In this document: positions 6,882 to 9,291 of the stretch, piece after piece
Layout of the letters: each line of letters begins with the position of its first letter
Numbering within the stretch: the first letter of the stretch is position 1
Assembly: GCA_002789635.1 (NCBI GenBank)
Contig: PFTQ01000003.1
Span: 1 to 9,291, forward strand
DNA: 9,291 bases
Reading direction: 5' to 3'
Source of the DNA: Candidatus Aenigmarchaeota archaeon CG_4_9_14_3_um_filter_37_18
Lineage (GTDB): Archaea; Aenigmatarchaeota; Aenigmatarchaeia; CG10238-14
Notes under the pieces: generated by a model
The model's input: the letters and a program-made list of their open reading frames with translations, nothing else
Databases searched by the model: none
Told to the model about the DNA's origin: nothing
Program-made: the position numbers and the translations under genes

Positions 6882-7175
6882 ATGGTAAGGAGAAAGAAAA
6901 AAAAAGAGATAGAAATCGAATATAAAACCGCTTTGGAGAAATTTTATGACAGGCATGTATGGTATAGGCATTTAGTTTTCCTGAGCAGGATTGCAAGAAT
7001 GGTCTTATACCTTCTTCTTGGGTTTTCTATTGTTCTTCTAGTTACTAACGGGGGAAGATTAAAAACATTTGAGGCTATTGTCTATGATTTAGTCACAACT
7101 CCGATCGGCAAAATCATCGCTTTATTTTTCGGTATATTGCTTATTATTTATGGAATAGAGAAACCTAGAGGATAA
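6882..7175 (+). CDS. small two-helix membrane protein, unknown function
   Basis: I do not recognise this 97-residue protein. The first 9 residues are strongly basic (R-R-K-K-K-K), followed by a charged amphipathic stretch to about residue 30 with aromatic residues (F-Y-D-R-H-V-W-Y-R-H). Two hydrophobic helices follow at about 38-55 (L-Y-L-L-L-G-F-S-I-V-L-L-V) and about 76-92 (I-I-A-L-F-F-G-I-L-L-I-I-Y). About 20 polar residues lie between them, and the tail is short (G-I-E-K-P-R-G). The basic N-terminus suggests that both ends face the cytoplasm. A TATA-like box at 6847-6857 gives it its own promoter. The gene runs convergently into the GILT-like gene with a 3-base gap. Codon use and the clean promoter spacing argue that it is real despite its small size. 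No catalytic residues can be assigned. Confidence 0.7.
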   Translation: MVRRKKKKEIEIEYKTALEKFYDRHVWYRHLVFLSRIARMVLYLLLGFSIVLLVTNGGRLKTFEAIVYDLVTTPIGKIIALFFGILLIIYGIEKPRG

Positions 7176-7178
7176 CTC

Positions 7179-8255
7179 TTAGCACTGTGCCCCAGAACCT
7201 GTTGAACCTTGTCCAGAACTGTATGTTTCTGCAAATGCTGTATTCGCTTGGTCTGTGCTTAATGCAGTGCTGCACTGGCTTGCTTCACTCGACATCCCGC
7301 AACATACCAATGTTTTCACAGCCTCTGCTGTCCTTCCGCCAAAGTCGAATTCACTTGCCGCCTTTCCATTAAGAATCATAGTTGGAGATCCTGTAACACC
7401 ATACTTATTTCCTGCGTCAAAATCAGCCTGCGCATATTTCAACCCTTTATTGGGGTCAGTCATACAGCTTTCTAACTTTTTAGCATCAATCCCAACTTCT
7501 TTTGAGCATGCGTCGGACTTTCCCTGTGCTTTCATGAAGCAGTTCAAATATACCCAGTACTTATCTGGCTGTTCTTCTCTTATACAGATTTGTTTCAGGT
7601 TTTCTTGTGCTTCTTCATCCCCGTGCATTGATGTAATTTTACCATCGGAGATTGAGCCTATATATCTCACTTTAATATCAGCAACACTTCCTAATAGTTC
7701 ATGAACAGGGACTAGAATCCTCTGCATTTGCAATCCATATGGGCAATAACTGACAACAAATGCTTCTAACTGAGGTTTATCATTCTTTGTCATTGCTTTA
7801 CATGCCTCTTCTGCCTGATTTTTCCCTGCTTCTCCAGACATATCACATGCCTTCTGGTTTTGGGTAGAATCGCAAATACTTTTGTAAAAACCGCTTTCTG
7901 TGCTTACATCAACAATTTCCACAGATTTCCCTTCAAATAATAATCCAATAGGCACCTGCGCCCATGAAGCTTCATAAGGAGTAACGCCAAAGCCTAATTG
8001 CCCTGACCATTCATTTGTTTGTGTTGTATCACAATTAGTTGGAGGGCACATATAAACCAGGCCTGATAATGATGTTCCTTGTGTGGCTGTTTTAGTGAAT
8101 CCGCCTTTAAAGTTGAAAAATAAACTCACAATGAGCAATACACCTAAAATGATAACAAAATGCTTTAAGCCGAGTGAAGGAACCTTTATTGTGACAACTT
8201 TTTTATCTTCTTTCTTCAGGGGCTTGTCTCCATGCTTTTGATTTTTTTTAGCCAT
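7179..8255 (-). CDS. membrane-anchored GILT/DsbA-like thioredoxin-fold protein
   Basis: The 358-residue product has a Lys-rich cytoplasmic N-terminus, one membrane helix at about 31-48, a spacer domain with several Cys (70, 75, 128, 137, 152), and a thioredoxin-fold domain from about 160 to 315. The active-site position reads Cys171-Pro-Tyr-Gly174 after strand E-A-F-V-V-S-Y, and the cis-proline loop is Gly289-Ser-Pro291. Residues 209-224 line up residue for residue with the GILT family signature C-Q-H-G-x2-E-C-x2-N-x4-C, keeping His211, Gly212, Glu215, Asn219 and Cys224 but with Ser, Met and Ala at three conserved places. L-N-C-F-M-K and P-N-K-G-L-K-Y-A also match the GILT pattern. GILT enzymes reduce disulfides. 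With only one Cys in the active-site motif, this protein may act by a single-Cys mechanism, as an isomerase or as a binding protein. It ends in Cys358. GTGA lies four bases before the ATG at 8255. Confidence 0.8.
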   Translation of the reverse strand: MAKKNQKHGDKPLKKEDKKVVTIKVPSLGLKHFVIILGVLLIVSLFFNFKGGFTKTATQGTSLSGLVYMCPPTNCDTTQTNEWSGQLGFGVTPYEASWAQVPIGLLFEGKSVEIVDVSTESGFYKSICDSTQNQKACDMSGEAGKNQAEEACKAMTKNDKPQLEAFVVSYCPYGLQMQRILVPVHELLGSVADIKVRYIGSISDGKITSMHGDEEAQENLKQICIREEQPDKYWVYLNCFMKAQGKSDACSKEVGIDAKKLESCMTDPNKGLKYAQADFDAGNKYGVTGSPTMILNGKAASEFDFGGRTAEAVKTLVCCGMSSEASQCSTALSTDQANTAFAETYSSGQGSTGSGAQC

Positions 8256-8294
8256 TTAATCACGATTGAATTACTATATTTATCAAAAAAAACA

Positions 8295-8302
8295 TATTTA
8301 AA
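8295..8302 (-). promoter_or_regulatory. TATA box candidate for the GILT-like gene
   Basis: On the minus strand this reads TTTAAATA, close to the archaeal consensus. Its centre is about 43 bases before the ATG at 8255, so transcription would start near 8272 with a leader of about 16 bases. That leader carries GTGA (8263-8260), a plausible short Shine-Dalgarno element. The box lies in the 102-base gap after the NAD kinase stop, so the gene can be transcribed independently even though it follows NAD kinase on the same strand. Confidence 0.5.
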
Positions 8303-8357
8303 GTTTTAATTTTCGCTTTGAAAGCAGTATTTTAGCTCCTTTTCAGTTTTTTCCACC

Positions 8358-9035
8358 CTAAATATCAATAACTCTAGCGGCATCCTTGCTCTTCCTGATT
8401 GTTATGATTTCGTTCTTTTCAAGAAGAATTACTTTAGGGTCATTATCAGAGCTGAACACAGCATCACCTCTTATGACTTTGATGCTGATTTTAGAGTTTT
8501 CTGGGACTATTAAGTGCTTCATCCTTTTTGTTGGGTTGTTAAATCCAACTCCAATGCCTTTATCAAACTTCTTTCCCCCCAACGATTTATAATATCCTGT
8601 CGAGCCGAATGGCGTCGAAACTACGATCCCGTCTGCGATTATCTCATCTGTCCTTTCGTCATTTACCCACACATAAAACCTCAAAGCAGTTGTAGCATAC
8701 CTGTTTCTGATCGAGAATTCATTAACGCAAGTTAATTTTCTCCGCCTGATTTTTGTTTCCAGTTTTGGGTTTTCCCTGATCTTGTATTTTCCATCTTTTA
8801 GCCTTTTGAGAGCTTTGTCTAGATCATCGATTTCACACTTTTTGCAGATGCTATTATATCTTATAATCAGTTTTGGCACTCCAGGATAATCCCTTTCTGA
8901 CCTCAGGTAAGTTCCGTCGCCCCCTAAGCTTATGATAATCTCTGGCCTATTTTCAGAATGCTTGAATCCATACCACTCAACTTCCTGCTTAAGTTCATCG
9001 CTGACTTTCTTTTTGGAAAAAAGTATTATCTTCAT
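8358..9035 (-). CDS. nadK: NAD kinase (short archaeal form)
   Basis: This enzyme phosphorylates NAD+ to NADP+ and so sets the cell's NADP pool. The product has 225 residues. It has the hallmark G-G-D-G-T at 38-42 in strand I-I-I-S-L, the Asn105-Glu106 pair of the NAD site, and the long glycine-rich block beginning A-D-G-I-V-V-S-T-P-F-G-S-T-G at 134-147, where many relatives have A-Y after S-T. It is shorter than typical NAD kinases (about 250-300 residues). The N-terminal domain before G-G-D-G-T is only 37 residues, and the segment after it (I-R-Y-N-S-I-C-K-K-C) lacks the usual N-x-G-x-L-G-F-L, so it is a divergent form. Cys64 and Cys67 make a C-x2-C pair there. The start at 9035 is supported by the strand M-K-I-I-L-F-S and a weak AGGAA about 10 bases upstream. 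It precedes the GILT-like gene on the same strand, with a 102-base gap. Confidence 0.88.
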   Translation of the reverse strand: MKIILFSKKKVSDELKQEVEWYGFKHSENRPEIIISLGGDGTYLRSERDYPGVPKLIIRYNSICKKCEIDDLDKALKRLKDGKYKIRENPKLETKIRRRKLTCVNEFSIRNRYATTALRFYVWVNDERTDEIIADGIVVSTPFGSTGYYKSLGGKKFDKGIGVGFNNPTKRMKHLIVPENSKISIKVIRGDAVFSSDNDPKVILLEKNEIITIRKSKDAARVIDI

Positions 9036-9133
9036 TTGAATTCTTTCCTAATATTTGTTTTTTAGATTTTTATTTCTGTTAAACCAAATCTCCAGAATAT
9101 CATCGCTCATAAATCATTTTTTCGCAAAGTATA

Positions 9134-9177
9134 ATAATAAACCGACGACTACGATAATAAACCGACGACTACGATAA
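9134..9177. repeat. 20-bp direct tandem repeat, about 2.2 copies
   Basis: Two exact adjacent 20-base copies (9134-9153 and 9154-9173), each running from ATAATAAACC to GACGACTACG, are followed by four matching bases (ATAA). The repeat lies in the non-coding stretch upstream of nadK. Its GC-richer half stands out from the AT-rich surroundings. It may be a regulator-binding site, a replication slippage product or simple satellite DNA; the sequence does not say which. Confidence 0.85.
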
Positions 9178-9230
9178 AAACTAGAAAAACCTTGACAGAT
9201 CAGCTACGACTGTGGGACAAAAATAATTAG

Positions 9231-9290
9231 CTAATGATCAATGATAACAACATAAGCCCTCTTGTTCATGTATTTCTTAGGGCAATCAAT
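9231..9290 (-). CDS. possible C-terminal end of a minus-strand gene (partial)
   Basis: From the window edge the minus strand is open for 19 codons and ends with TAG at 9233-9231. The residues are I-D-C-P-K-K-Y-M-N-K-R-A-Y-V-V-I-I-D-H, which look protein-like (basic stretch, then a hydrophobic strand). The opposite strand is also open from an ATG at 9234 (M-I-N-D-N-N-I-S-P-L-V) to the edge, so the true coding strand cannot be decided from 60 bases. The rest of 9036-9230 shows no gene, only the tandem repeat and the presumed nadK promoter area. Confidence 0.25.
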   Translation of the reverse strand: MDCPKKYMNKRAYVVIIDH

Positions 9291-9291
9291 C

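Noticed and set aside
7255..7704. Plus-strand open frame of about 149 codons opposite the GILT-like gene
   Set aside because: It lies wholly antisense to a well-supported thioredoxin-fold gene and its product shows no domain or signal; it mirrors the codon pattern of the real gene.
9134..9177. Tandem repeat as a minimal CRISPR array
   Set aside because: The copies are directly adjacent with no spacers, and no cas-like gene is present.
9234..9291. Plus-strand start of a gene running off the window edge (M-I-N-D-N-N...)
   Set aside because: It is no better supported than the minus-strand frame over the same bases; mentioned in that entry instead of as a separate gene.

Overview
The window looks like a piece of an archaeal genome. 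The evidence is a uS10 of archaeal type, a type II methionine aminopeptidase, a pilin-like class III signal peptide, and TATA-box-like promoters set so that transcripts would be leaderless or nearly so. Base composition is AT-rich. Secreted proteins with Thr/Ser-rich linkers, Cys-rich extracytoplasmic proteins and tightly packed genes would fit a DPANN-type lineage (for example Woesearchaeota or Pacearchaeota), but the placement is inference and the sequence alone does not prove it.

Layout: (1) 1-29 is the possible C-terminal tail of an upstream gene. (2) 147-467 (+) encodes ribosomal protein uS10. (3) 464-2836 (-) encodes a large, sequon-rich surface glycoprotein anchored by a C-terminal membrane helix. 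(4) 2915-4750 (+) encodes a secreted modular protein: Cys-containing N-domain, SH3b-like domain, 8-Cys PSI-like domain and an L,D-transpeptidase (YkuD) catalytic domain, joined by Thr/Ser-rich linkers. (5) 4752-5612 (-) encodes a pilin-like, 14-Cys protein. (6) 5715-6617 (+) encodes methionine aminopeptidase. (7) 6618-6881 is intergenic, with a small ORF and a hairpin / possible C/D-box sRNA. (8) 6882-7175 (+) encodes a small two-helix membrane protein. (9) 7179-8255 (-) encodes a membrane-anchored thioredoxin-fold protein related to GILT thiol reductases. (10) 8358-9035 (-) encodes a short NAD kinase. (11) 9036-9291 is mostly non-coding, with a 20-bp tandem repeat and an ambiguous partial ORF at the edge.

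Housekeeping genes (uS10, MetAP, NAD kinase) alternate with a set of exported proteins. Three of the exported proteins are rich in cysteine, and one thiol-oxidoreductase-like protein lies nearby, which suggests an active extracytoplasmic disulfide economy. The most striking item is the modular L,D-transpeptidase. That enzyme class normally cross-links bacterial peptidoglycan, a polymer archaea lack. Here it has an intact Ser-His-Gly-Cys catalytic motif next to a wall-binding type SH3b-like module, so it could act on a bacterial partner's wall or have been recruited to modify the archaeon's own surface proteins. The three convergent gene pairs end within a few bases of each other (4-nt overlap, 1-nt gap, 3-nt gap).
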